Shown piece by piece: positions 9,541 to 18,592 of a stretch of 64,000 nt of DNA. The stretch lies in contig NZ_CP044205.1 in the NCBI RefSeq assembly GCF_009498235.1, forward strand, positions 3,101,389-3,165,388. The letters are read 5' to 3'. Both the position numbers and the translations under genes were made by a program. The DNA comes from Candidatus Methylospira mobilis. Its GTDB lineage: Bacteria > Pseudomonadota > Gammaproteobacteria > Methylococcales > Methylococcaceae. Every line of letters begins with the position of its first letter. Position 1 is the stretch's first letter. A model generated the notes under the pieces. The model saw only the letters and a program-made list of their open reading frames with translations. It had not been told where the DNA came from and did not search any database.

Positions 9541-10140
9541 ATGCGCAACAGCGGACGGCTGACTCAACTGATACAGGCCCTGCGCTGCCTGCCAGGCGTC
9601 GGACCCAAATCAGCGCAACGCATGAGCCTGCATCTGCTGCAGCATAACCGCGAAGGCGCGCGCCTGCTGGCGGAAGCCCTGCTGGGTGCCGTCGAGCATA
9701 TCGGGCTATGCAGGCTATGCAGGACGCTGACCGAGCATGAAATTTGCCGTTCCTGTTCGGACGGCACACGCGACGACAGCCTGCTCTGCATTGTGGAATC
9801 TCCCGCCGAAGTTTTTGCACTGGAACAGTCCACCGGTTTCAAGGGCCGTTTTTTTGTGCTTAACGGGCGCCTCTCTCCGCTGGACGGCATAGGGCCAGAA
9901 GAATTGCGGCTGGATTTGCTGGAACAGCGTCTGGCCCAGGGCGTGGTTGAGGAATTGATACTTGCCACCAATACCACGGTTGAAGGCGAAGCGACCGCCC
10001 ATTTCATTGCGGAAATGGCGAAGCAGCACGGCATCAAGACTTCTCGTATCGCTTATGGCGTGCCTTACGGCGGCGAGCTGGAATATGTCGACGGCACCAC
10101 GCTCGCACATGCGTTCAACGGGCGCAGACAACTCACGTAA
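9541..10140 (+). CDS. recR: Recombination mediator protein RecR
   Basis: RecR acts with RecO (and RecF) to load RecA onto gapped DNA. The 199-residue protein shows the N-terminal helix-hairpin-helix ([17 protein letters not shown]), the C4 zinc finger ([16 protein letters not shown]), and a Toprim domain starting [15 protein letters not shown] with the acidic motif [16 protein letters not shown]. The C-terminal Walker-like segment ends with [25 protein letters not shown], as in the family. It ends the dnaX-ybaB-recR operon; about 200 bp without a recognisable gene follow. Confidence 0.96.
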   Translation: MRNSGRLTQLIQALRCLPGVGPKSAQRMSLHLLQHNREGARLLAEALLGAVEHIGLCRLCRTLTEHEICRSCSDGTRDDSLLCIVESPAEVFALEQSTGFKGRFFVLNGRLSPLDGIGPEELRLDLLEQRLAQGVVEELILATNTTVEGEATAHFIAEMAKQHGIKTSRIAYGVPYGGELEYVDGTTLAHAFNGRRQLT

Positions 10141-10346
10141 TTTTCGACAATGGGAATGGGCAGTTGGTACGGGGAAGACTTGAGTACTGAACGGCCAGAG
10201 AGCGGAAGGAATGCATCAAGATCTGTGCAGACAGCAACGACAGCTGTCCAAAAATAACAGTTAAGATAATAATATTGTGTAGTATTTTCGTGCTTTTCGT
10301 GTATTCCGTGGACAATAGCAATACCAAATTTAAGGAGCAAAACATC

Positions 10347-10691
10347 ATGTCGGATTGTATTTTTTGCAAAATAGTCGCCGCTGAAATCAAGGCTGATATT
10401 GTTTTTGAAAACGAACGGCTGCTGGCGTTCCACGATGTACGACCGCGCGCGCCGGTACATGTGCTGATAATACCGAAACGGCACATTGCGACACTGGACG
10501 ATTTGAGTGGAGATGATTGCCTGCTGGCGGGCGAACTCGTGCTTGCCGCGCAAAAGGTCGCCCGCCATACCGATATCGCCGAAAAGGGCTTTCGCACGGT
10601 GATTAATTGCCGCGCCGATGCAGGACAGGAGGTTTTTCACCTGCATCTGCATGTCATGGGCGGACGTCACCTGCATTGGCCGCCAGGCTAG
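10347..10691 (+). CDS. hinT: HIT-family (HinT-like) purine nucleoside phosphoramidase
   Basis: The start at 10347 has a strong ribosome binding site (AAGGAG at 10332-10337). The 114-residue product has the family opening MSDCIFCKIVAAEIKADIVFE and the catalytic HIT motif HLHLHVMGGR near the C-terminus, with the trailing histidine region HLHWPPG. HinT enzymes hydrolyse aminoacyl- and AMP-phosphoramidates. Length fits the family. It is a short single gene between recR and a degenerate P-type ATPase, with own spacing on both sides. Confidence 0.93.
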   Translation: MSDCIFCKIVAAEIKADIVFENERLLAFHDVRPRAPVHVLIIPKRHIATLDDLSGDDCLLAGELVLAAQKVARHTDIAEKGFRTVINCRADAGQEVFHLHLHVMGGRHLHWPPG

Positions 10692-10906
10692 TCAGGTTGA
10701 TCACGCCCGAACAATTACAGAAAATCGCTTTCGCATTAAATTTGCCGAAAAAACGGCGATGGAGCATACCCCGGACCGGGCCAAACCTAGGAGCATAGCA
10801 AACACAATTCTTGAAGCTGTAACAATCTGATTCTAGAATGTCTGACGATATGCTTGGCGTTTTGAGTGCCGGCACTATTCCATAATTCACCGAGGTTTTT
10901 ATCAAG

Positions 10907-13282
10907 ATGGCCGAAAAACAGGCTGATGTTCGTATCTGGCGCGACCGTGTCGCTGTAAGTCTGCCAAATGGCCCCGGGACGGACCCGGAGGATATGTTGC
11001 GCCGTTACGCGCAACGGGTCATGGCTCTACCGGAAGTTACCCAAATCCGGCTGGCGTCGGATCGGCTGGGAGCCGGTTTCGGCACACTGGAAATACGTTT
11101 CAAAACCGGACTGGACAGCCATGGCGAATTTCTGCAACGGCTCAGCCGGGCAAGCACCGGTCAGGGAGATATGCTGCCGGAAACGCAGTTGCCGTTGCGA
11201 ACCGGAAAAAATCCATTGGCGATATACCGCCACGGCTCGACGCTTTCCAGCTGGAAACTGATACGTCATTACAATGGCCGTGCCAAGTTTTTTCATCCGC
11301 AACTGGCCGGCAATTCCACGCTGGCAGTACAGATCGAAACCAGCCTGCGCTCATCGCAACCCGGCGTGGTTCATGAAGTCCACGCCAATCCGTCCACCGG
11401 CCATTTACGCATCGCCTACGATGTAAAACGCGCCGGCATCGACAGCCTGATACGGATTCTGGAATCGCCGCTATCCGACGCAAGCGTCGACTTCCCGGTG
11501 GTGATTGCCGATCCGATCCGATTCACCACGGTCAATACATCACTGGGATTGGCCACCCTCGGCGTTTTCGCATTCCCACCGGCGACCCCGCTCTGCGCGG
11601 GGCTGATCATAGCCGGTAACCTGGGGACCATGCGTAATGCCGTCGCTCAGCTCAGTCGCGGCAAACTGGGAACACCGCTCTGGATGACGGCATTACTGGC
11701 CTGTTCGGTTGCCAGCGGGCAGGTTCTGGCGTTTGCAGTCACCGACTGGTGCTGGCACTACTGGGAGCGCCGCTGGCGCAAGGATTTAAGCAGCCAGAGC
11801 CGACGCATGCTGGAAAGCGTATTGCCTATACCGCGTGAAATCAGCTTTACCACGTCTGAAGGCATAGAAGTCAGTCGCCCGGTAGCGCTGATAAACCCGG
11901 GACAAACGCTTTCCATGGAAAGCGGTGAAATATTGCCGGTGGACGGTCAGATTAAAAGCGGCGTTGCGCTGGTCAACGAGCGCGCCATTACCGGCATATC
12001 CGGACTGGTGCGCAAGGAACGCGGCGACCCTGTTTACGCCGGCAGCCATATCTACCATGGCAAGCTGGATATTTCCGTCCAGGCGCAAGGAAGCCGGACG
12101 CATGCTGCGCATGTGGCCGGCACGGTTATTGAAACTACCCGTAAGCTGCAAAGCGCTCCCGGCGTGCATCATAAAGCGGTCGAACTTTCGGACCGGGCCG
12201 TACCGCCCATCCTGGCGGCCGCGGGCCTGGGACTGGCGACGGGAAGCTTATTTGTAGTCGGCGCAATTCTGCACCAGGACTGGTACAGCGATGCGCATAC
12301 CGCAGTCCCGCTGGCCACGCTCGAAGACATCGGGCAAGCCCTGAAACAGGGATTGGTGGTGCGCGATCCTGACCTGCTCGGCTACATGGAAAAAATCGAT
12401 TTTGTCGTGTTACAGGATCAACCGGCATTGCGTGCCTGCGGTCTTAAATTATCCAGTCTGGAAACCTCGCAAACCGAACATGCCTCGCTGCTGCGCAATG
12501 TCGCCGGCGCCGCGCTGTACCTGGGCGATGCCCGCACTGCGGCCCTGCTGGCGACCTGCTTCGCGCAGCAACTAACAGTCAAACAACCGAGACTGCTGGA
12601 TCTGGATAAAGACAGCGTCACCGTAGCAGCAGATACCCAGAATATCACCTTGCGCAATCTACGGCACGCCGGCTCGAAACCGCCTTCGCTCGCCGTCGAC
12701 ATCGACGGCCAAAACATTGCCACGCTGCACTTCGACACCGAACCTCGTCCACTGGCGGCCAGCGTCGTGCAGGAACTGAGGACCTTGGGTCTGTATGTTT
12801 TTCTGGTTTCAGAAGACTCGGAAGCCCGGACAGCGCAACTCGCGCAACAATTAGGCGTTGACGGTCATAGCGGAGAGCTGAACCATCAACAAACCCTGCT
12901 TTTTTTAAGCGGTTTGCAACGTCGCGGCAAAAAACCGCTGTACATCGGACATGGCCCGCAGACAGCCGATATTCTCGAAGTCACGCACGCCAGCGTAAGC
13001 CTGGTTGAAGCGGCTCAACTGAAAGACGATGCTTCTTCCGGCAGTCTGTTGGGCAACGAGCTGGTTCCGCTAATCGAGTTGTTCAATCTGGATCGCAACA
13101 GTGGACAGCGCCTGAAAAAAACCTTCCGTTCGGGAATGCTGTTCAATCTGTTATGCGTCGCAGGAGGCTTTGGCGGCGTTTTGAACGGTCTGACCTCCGG
13201 CATCCTGGGAAATCTTTCGGTAGTGCAGGTCCGTCAGCAGGCGTTGCGAAATCTGCAGCAAAAATTTCCAAACTCACTGTAA
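10907..13282 (+). CDS. P1B-type ATPase homologue lacking the catalytic motifs (pseudoenzyme)
   Basis: The 791-residue protein has the order of a heavy-metal P-type ATPase. Two ferredoxin-like HMA-type folds without CxxC occupy about residues 5-75 and 125-200. Membrane segments follow at about 207-240 and 250-280, an actuator-like domain at about 300-390 (SGEILPVDGQIKSG, then GDPVYAGSHIYHGKL), one hydrophobic segment at about 430-450, P/N-like domains, and a C-terminal hydrophobic pair. The catalytic residues are gone: TGES is TGIS (362-365), the phosphorylated Asp of DKTG aligns with Gln503 in VLQDQP, GDGxND is GHGPQT (681-686), and no CPC metal site is seen. The reading frame is intact, so the protein is probably made but cannot pump by the P-type mechanism. 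A sensory, chaperone or scaffold role is possible. Confidence 0.8.
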   Translation: MAEKQADVRIWRDRVAVSLPNGPGTDPEDMLRRYAQRVMALPEVTQIRLASDRLGAGFGTLEIRFKTGLDSHGEFLQRLSRASTGQGDMLPETQLPLRTGKNPLAIYRHGSTLSSWKLIRHYNGRAKFFHPQLAGNSTLAVQIETSLRSSQPGVVHEVHANPSTGHLRIAYDVKRAGIDSLIRILESPLSDASVDFPVVIADPIRFTTVNTSLGLATLGVFAFPPATPLCAGLIIAGNLGTMRNAVAQLSRGKLGTPLWMTALLACSVASGQVLAFAVTDWCWHYWERRWRKDLSSQSRRMLESVLPIPREISFTTSEGIEVSRPVALINPGQTLSMESGEILPVDGQIKSGVALVNERAITGISGLVRKERGDPVYAGSHIYHGKLDISVQAQGSRTHAAHVAGTVIETTRKLQSAPGVHHKAVELSDRAVPPILAAAGLGLATGSLFVVGAILHQDWYSDAHTAVPLATLEDIGQALKQGLVVRDPDLLGYMEKIDFVVLQDQPALRACGLKLSSLETSQTEHASLLRNVAGAALYLGDARTAALLATCFAQQLTVKQPRLLDLDKDSVTVAADTQNITLRNLRHAGSKPPSLAVDIDGQNIATLHFDTEPRPLAASVVQELRTLGLYVFLVSEDSEARTAQLAQQLGVDGHSGELNHQQTLLFLSGLQRRGKKPLYIGHGPQTADILEVTHASVSLVEAAQLKDDASSGSLLGNELVPLIELFNLDRNSGQRLKKTFRSGMLFNLLCVAGGFGGVLNGLTSGILGNLSVVQVRQQALRNLQQKFPNSL

Positions 13283-13299
13283 ATATCGGTGGATTAGGG

Positions 13300-13305
13300 T
13301 AGAAT
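13300..13305 (+). promoter_or_regulatory. -10 element of the 6S RNA promoter
   Basis: TAGAAT lies 8-9 nt before the predicted 5' end of 6S RNA (13314). A -35 box at the expected distance is weak. Confidence 0.45.
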
Positions 13306-13313
13306 GCATCGGC

Positions 13314-13493
13314 ATTTCCTGCAGCGTTCGATATGCTCTGGGTTTTTTCTTGAGCCTAATTAATTACCCCGGGAGATACCGTCCGGCGATGTGTGCAGGT
13401 CCGCCCCTGAGCGGAAAGTCTGATTCGCCTTTCGTGTCTCCCACCTGAACCATCGGTTCAAGGGCGAAGGAGCATAACGGCGCATGCGGGAAT
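13314..13493 (+). ncRNA. ssrS: 6S RNA, regulator of RNA polymerase
   Basis: 6S RNA mimics an open promoter and binds sigma-70 RNA polymerase in stationary phase. The 3' half has the recognisable block CACCTGAACCATCGGTTCAAGGG, close to the E. coli 3' half. The 5' half has the GAGCC block. The ends pair imperfectly (ATTTCCTGCAGCG against CGCATGCGGGAAT) with bulges, closing a ~180-nt rod with a large central bubble, the length expected for 6S. A gene for a different protein (EVE domain) follows, rather than the 5-formyltetrahydrofolate cyclo-ligase gene that often does. Confidence 0.85.
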
Positions 13494-13605
13494 GCCTCCC
13501 ACTCATCAAACCGGCAAACAGGTTACGATTTCAAGCCTGCTACCCCGAAAATACCGGTAGAACAAGGAATCCGGTTCCATGCCGTACTCCGATCACAAGG
13601 CCGCA

Positions 13606-14085
13606 ATGAATTTCTGGCTTATGAAAACCGAACCCGGCGCCTTCAGCCTGGACGACTTGATCAGCCGCCCCGGACAAATCGAGCCGTGGGATGGCGTAAG
13701 AAACTATCAGGCGCGCAACATGATGCGCGATCAAATGAAGGTTGGAGACCCGGTGTTTTTCTACCATTCCAACTGCGAGATACCCGGCATCGCCGGAATC
13801 GTGCGCATCGCACGAGAGGCCTACCCGGACCACACCGCCTTCGACCCTGTGCATAAACACTACGACCCCGGCAGTTCTCCGGAAAATCCGCGCTGGCTGA
13901 TGGTGGACGTACAATTTGTGCGCCGGTTGCAACGCATAATTTCACTGGCGGAACTCAAAACGCACGCAAGCGCGCTGGACGGCTTTGCATTGCTGCGGAA
14001 AGGCAACCGCTTATCGGTAATGGCGGTCGACGCCCGACATTGGGCGTTTATCGAAGCTTTAGAAACCATAACGCAGCGCGGTTGA
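13606..14085 (+). CDS. EVE-domain protein
   Basis: The protein starts MNFWLMKTEPGAFSLDDL, the standard N-terminus of bacterial EVE proteins, with GVRNYQARNMMRDQMKVGDPVFFYHSNC, the KPRWLMVDVQF-like core strand and the final RLSVMAVDARHW. EVE is a PUA-like fold that reads modified bases in DNA or RNA. The whole 159-residue protein is one such domain. An upstream ATG at 13579 is also in frame, but the family start and a nearby AAGG favour 13606. Its cellular role in most bacteria is unknown. Confidence 0.9.
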   Translation: MNFWLMKTEPGAFSLDDLISRPGQIEPWDGVRNYQARNMMRDQMKVGDPVFFYHSNCEIPGIAGIVRIAREAYPDHTAFDPVHKHYDPGSSPENPRWLMVDVQFVRRLQRIISLAELKTHASALDGFALLRKGNRLSVMAVDARHWAFIEALETITQRG

Positions 14086-14166
14086 TTATCGAACGGCGCA
14101 ATTACTTGCAGTCAAGACGGATGGAGCGCCGCTTTGATCCTAATGCTTTTTATCGGATACGATCGG

Positions 14167-15795
14167 TTAACTGTCAAAGTGTACGAATTCAGCGTCGTCA
14201 ATGGCATGTGATGCGGTGCCGCACCCCTTCTGGGCATTATTGACCAGACTTTTCGGCTCCATATGGCGTTTGCTGCCAATCCCGGTTTGCCGCCCTTTAT
14301 TGAGGTCCACGGTGAAGAAACCTATCAGTTCATTTAACTGTTCGGCCTGCGCGCTCATTTCTTCCGCTGTCGCCGCGAGTTCTTCGGCAGCGCTTGCGCT
14401 TAACTGCGTGTTCTGATTCAAGTGAGACACCGCATCGTTGATTTGATTTGCTCCAGCCGTTTGCTCGTCACATGCGGATGCGATTTCCTGTACCAGATCG
14501 GAAGTTTTGGCAATGCTCGGCACGATTTCGTTCAGCAAGCATCCGGCCTTTTCCGCCATCTCCACGCTACTGATAGCCAGTGCGCCGATTTCCTGCGAAG
14601 CTACCTGGCTGCGCTCCGCCAGTTTGCGTACTTCCGCGGCAACCACGGCAAAGCCTTTGCCGTGTTCACCGGCGCGCGCCGCTTCGATGGCTGCGTTAAG
14701 CGCAAGCAGGTTGGTTTGATAAGCAATTTCATCAATGATGTTAATCTTGCCGGCGATGGTTTTCATCGCTGCAACAGTTGCCGTAACGGCTCCGCCGCCT
14801 TCTTCCGCCTCCTTGGCGGCCTTGTTGGCAATGCCGTCGGTAACTTTGGCGTTTTCTGCATTCTGCATCACCGATGAGCTCATTTGCTCCATTGAACTGC
14901 TGGTTTGCTCGACGCTCGCGGCCTGCTCGCTCGCGCCTCTCGCCAGGCTTTGCGCCGTCTCGCTAACCTGTTCGGATGCCTGCGACAGCGCATCCGTCGC
15001 CTCGCCTACCTGGGAAATGGTCTGCCTCAAGTTATCCACCATGCGTTTCATCGCCGCCATGGCGCTGACCGTATCGCCTGCACGCACGTTAATATCCTGA
15101 GTCAAATCGCCGGCAGCCACTTTAGTGGCCAATTCCTGCATCAACGCCGGTTCGCCGCCCAATGCGCGCGTCAGATTGCGTACAATCAGCCAGCCCATGA
15201 CGCTAATCATTAACAGAGCCAGTGCCGCGATTATAACAAATAATTTGACGGCATAGCTTTTAGCGGCAACGGCGTCAGCGGCGCCTTTATTGCCCAATTC
15301 TACGTTGTAGTTCATGTGATCGTTTACAACCGCCCCCAACTTATCGGCAAGAGGGATGTTCTTCGCGATCAGATCGCGCGCCTTGTCGTTATGGTTCTGA
15401 CGCGACTCGGACAGGATAGGCTCTATATCCGATTCGTACTGCGTAAACAACGTCTTTTCCAGATCCAGCAATTTTTTGTCCTTGTCGTCGCTAATCAGCG
15501 GCTCGTAATTTTTCAACGCATTTTTAACGCCCTGGATATTATCTTTGAGCGCAGTTTCGATTTCCGCCATCTTGGATTCGTCGGTGTTCAGAACATGGCG
15601 GTTCAGGCCGATGCGCGTACGCAGGATATGCCTGCGCAAGTCGTCTATCACCACCAGCGAGGGCACCGTGTTGATGTTGGCGTAATTGGCGGAGGTAAAA
15701 ACCGTCTCAATCTGGTTATAGCCCACCCAAACCAATCCGGCTAGACCCAGGACGGAGGAAAAAATCAGCAGATACAAGCGTTGCGCAACAGTCAT
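14167..15795 (-). CDS. Methyl-accepting chemotaxis protein (chemoreceptor 1 of 3)
   Basis: A 542-residue receptor: TM1 at about 5-24, a periplasmic four-helix-bundle sensor (about 25-185), TM2 at about 187-207, HAMP (about 210-265), and a cytoplasmic signalling coiled coil whose hairpin tip is [20 protein letters not shown] with [21 protein letters not shown]. It signals to CheA/CheW; no che genes are in the window. The C-terminus carries [10 protein letters not shown], similar to the EFVRF/GFVRF ends of the next two receptors. The sensor domain differs from those two, so its ligand is probably different. Confidence 0.95.
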   Translation of the reverse strand: MTVAQRLYLLIFSSVLGLAGLVWVGYNQIETVFTSANYANINTVPSLVVIDDLRRHILRTRIGLNRHVLNTDESKMAEIETALKDNIQGVKNALKNYEPLISDDKDKKLLDLEKTLFTQYESDIEPILSESRQNHNDKARDLIAKNIPLADKLGAVVNDHMNYNVELGNKGAADAVAAKSYAVKLFVIIAALALLMISVMGWLIVRNLTRALGGEPALMQELATKVAAGDLTQDINVRAGDTVSAMAAMKRMVDNLRQTISQVGEATDALSQASEQVSETAQSLARGASEQAASVEQTSSSMEQMSSSVMQNAENAKVTDGIANKAAKEAEEGGGAVTATVAAMKTIAGKINIIDEIAYQTNLLALNAAIEAARAGEHGKGFAVVAAEVRKLAERSQVASQEIGALAISSVEMAEKAGCLLNEIVPSIAKTSDLVQEIASACDEQTAGANQINDAVSHLNQNTQLSASAAEELAATAEEMSAQAEQLNELIGFFTVDLNKGRQTGIGSKRHMEPKSLVNNAQKGCGTASHAIDDAEFVHFDS

Positions 15796-16033
15796 GGCTT
15801 AACTCCCGTAAGGATTAAATCAACAAATTTCGAGGATTAAAAGAATTCCACCTGTCAGAAAATGCGCACTGCCGGGTGGAATAATGAAAACAACCGCAAC
15901 ATGCCGCGCTATTATTTGTTCGCAACAATAACCGTCAAGGCATTTTAAGCGGGGACCATTCGCTTGCATATACCCAAACGGGTTATGCAATCTGCCCGAT
16001 TCCCTCCCGACAGAAAAACCGAAGAAACATATA

Positions 16034-16140
16034 CCCGTCGTTCCGGCAGAGCCTGTCCCGGACTTGATCCGGGGGGACGCCGGACCCCGGGGCTTCGGAT
16101 AATGTCCTTGTCGGCTGGATACCGGCAATCCATGCCGGCA
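16034..16140. repeat. Possible dispersed palindromic intergenic repeat
   Basis: Between chemoreceptors 1 and 2 (15796-16331, no gene) lies a GC-rich block with nested palindromes, including CCCGGACTTGATCCGGG and ATGCCGG copies around it. It resembles the short dispersed repeats common in proteobacterial intergenic DNA. No second copy was noticed in this window, so the call is tentative. Confidence 0.35.
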
Positions 16141-16331
16141 TCAGTTACCATTAAAATCAATGCATTAAAGGTAACTCTGAAGAAGACGATAACGAACAGA
16201 TTGCCCGCAGCCATCGCGCCGGTACCGCCAAGGGTCAAACAGCCGCCTGCAAAACTGGTTTGATCGAACTCGGTGGTAGTTTGCCGTATGTTTAGCTTTC
16301 ATAATATTTTGGAAACCGTAACACAAACCAT

Positions 16332-17984
16332 TCAAAAGCGAACAAACTCACCTTCGTCGAAAACTGCGGCAGTCCGGCATGCCTTTTTGACGGCGGGACG
16401 CGGGCCATGCGCCTTGCGCGTGCTTTTACCAGGCTGAACTGCGCTATTTCTTTGCACCATTTCCCCCCTCAACTTGAAAAAACGCATCAAATCCTGCAGC
16501 TGCTCGGCTTGACCGTTCATTTCTTCCGCAGTCGCCGCCAATTGTTCGGATGCGCTGGCGCTTTGCTGAGTAATCTGGTTAAGGTGGGTGACGGCATTGT
16601 TGATCTGGTTGATGCCGGTGGTTTGCTCCTCCGAGGCCGAAGCGATCTCCTGTACCAGCTCGGAGGTCTTGGCGATGCTCGGCACAATGTGATTGAGCAG
16701 CGTTCCGGCCTTTTCCGCCAGATCGACGCTGCTTCCCGCCAGCGTGCCGATTTCCTGCGCGGCGATCTGGCTGCGTTCGGCCAGTTTGCGCACTTCCGCC
16801 GCAACCACGGCAAACCCCTTGCCGTGCTCGCCGGCGCGCGCAGCTTCAATGGCGGCGTTAAGCGCCAGCAAATTGGTTTGATAGGCGATTTCGTCGATGA
16901 TGCCGATTTTGTGAGCAATACTTTTCATCGCATCCATCGTTTGCGTGACGGCGCAGCCGCCTTCGCTCGCTTCCTGGGCGGCTTTGGTGGCCATCGCATC
17001 GGTAACCCGCGCATTTTCCGCGTTTTGTAAAACGGACGCGCTGGTTTGCTCCACCGCCTCGCTGGTCTGCTCGACGCTGGCCGCCTGCTCGCTCGCGCTC
17101 TGCGACAAGGCCAGAGCAGTGCCGCTGATCTCTCCGGCGGCTTGCGACAATGCCAAGATTGTCTCTCCGACCTGGGCGATAGTGTGGTGCAAATTATCCA
17201 CCATGCGCTTGATCGCCGCCAGCGAACTTACGGTATCGCCGGCGCGCAGTTCGATATTAAGCGTCAGATCGCCTGCAGCCACCGCGTCCGCAACCTGTTG
17301 CACCCGTGCCGGGTCGCCGCCCAGTTGACGGAAAATCTCGCGCGCCAGCGCCCATACAACCAAAATGCTGGCCAGCACGGCGAACACGCCGAGCGCGTCC
17401 ATCCAGTTTCGCGCCGTGATGTAATTGCGTTGCGCACCGGCGGTCAGAGCGCTCATCTGCGCCGCCTGATACTGGGCCATGTCGTTCAACGCCGCAACGA
17501 AAACGTTATTGGCCGGCGCAAACGTTTTCAGCAGAAACTCCATGCCCTGTTCCCGCGCATCTTTGTCGCGCGCGATCTCAAAGGTTTTTTCGTAAAGCGG
17601 CGCTACCCCGACACTGTCATCGATCAATACCTTGTACAGCCGGCGCGCTTCTTCCGTATTCAGCAAATGCTCGAGCTCCTCCATGTCTTTTCCGTTCAGA
17701 TCACGGTTTACCTGTATTTTTCTCAACGCCGCTTCGAAATCAGCCGGATCACTGACCATGAACAGCCCTCGCAATTGCCGGCCGTTATCGAACGTGCGCA
17801 GCGCTATATTGTTCACAATCGCTATTTGCGGATAGGCTTCCAGCGTGATCGCGCGAGTGATGCTATTCATGCCGGACAAGCTATAAAGCCCTTGGCCTAT
17901 AATCAACGCTGTAAACAGCAGCACCGTTCCGAACGACAGCAACAGTTTGCTTAGTAAACTCATATGCTTCAACATCGCACTCAC
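16332..17984 (-). CDS. Methyl-accepting chemotaxis protein (chemoreceptor 2 of 3)
   Basis: A 550-residue receptor: TM1 at about 10-30, a four-helix-bundle periplasmic domain, TM2 at about 195-213, HAMP (about 215-268) and the signalling hairpin with [20 protein letters not shown]. The N-terminal half is clearly paralogous to chemoreceptor 3: both share [35 protein letters not shown] and ARNWM. The protein ends exactly in EFVRF, which fits the x-[FWYH]-x-x-[FWY] pattern of CheR/CheB tether pentapeptides. Tandem duplication of an ancestral receptor gene is the simplest origin. Confidence 0.95.
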   Translation of the reverse strand: MSAMLKHMSLLSKLLLSFGTVLLFTALIIGQGLYSLSGMNSITRAITLEAYPQIAIVNNIALRTFDNGRQLRGLFMVSDPADFEAALRKIQVNRDLNGKDMEELEHLLNTEEARRLYKVLIDDSVGVAPLYEKTFEIARDKDAREQGMEFLLKTFAPANNVFVAALNDMAQYQAAQMSALTAGAQRNYITARNWMDALGVFAVLASILVVWALAREIFRQLGGDPARVQQVADAVAAGDLTLNIELRAGDTVSSLAAIKRMVDNLHHTIAQVGETILALSQAAGEISGTALALSQSASEQAASVEQTSEAVEQTSASVLQNAENARVTDAMATKAAQEASEGGCAVTQTMDAMKSIAHKIGIIDEIAYQTNLLALNAAIEAARAGEHGKGFAVVAAEVRKLAERSQIAAQEIGTLAGSSVDLAEKAGTLLNHIVPSIAKTSELVQEIASASEEQTTGINQINNAVTHLNQITQQSASASEQLAATAEEMNGQAEQLQDLMRFFKLRGEMVQRNSAVQPGKSTRKAHGPRPAVKKACRTAAVFDEGEFVRF

Positions 17985-18592
17985 TCCTTTTTAAAAGGCT
18001 AACGGCATAGAAGTTTTCTGTACCGCGCCTCATTGGATCTTTCGATCAATAGGCGTATGTTGAACGCATTCGGAGTGGCGCGCTATAGGGCGCGGCTGAA
18101 TTAACATGCGCTGAGAACCTGGCCGATTGGAAGGATTTCCCTACGAATGGTATGGACTAGCGCCGGGACGGCGAAGAGGCCGCATTGTGGAGTGGCGGGA
18201 GAGGGGGGAATAGCAGGCAATTAACAGGCGCGGGTGCGAGGGCCACTCACTGTCTGACCCAATCTATAGCCTGAGTTTTGCAGCACGGGAAACCCGTCAC
18301 CAAGCAAAAAAGCCTGTTTTTTTACTTTTTGAAGTCAGTACAGGCGCATACTTTCCAAAATACCAGATAATTCCTGTACCAAATGCCGATCAAACAGGGA
18401 ATAAAATTTTAGATCACGATAGGGCCAGGAATTACCCCCGCTCCCGCACAGTTCCAGGCGAGCGCCATCACCACACCAGGTTCTGTTGAGGTTGCAAGGA
18501 AAAACAGAACCGTTATATCAATGAGTTATGATGGATAACAAAAGAGAACCTCGTCAGTGCCATCGTGGAAACCGGAGTCAAGAGCCATGCAA
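17985..18592. other. Intergenic stretch between chemoreceptors 2 and 3
   Basis: About 600 bp with no supportable gene. It contains an 8-bp inverted repeat, GGTTCTGT/ACAGAACC (18479-18486 and 18504-18511), and an A/T-rich run near 18300. I see no riboswitch or recognisable RNA. It must hold the promoter of chemoreceptor 2 if the genes are transcribed separately. Confidence 0.4.

Noticed and set aside
10065-10676. Minus-strand frame across recR and the HIT gene
   Set aside because: It overlaps two well-supported plus-strand genes and matches nothing.
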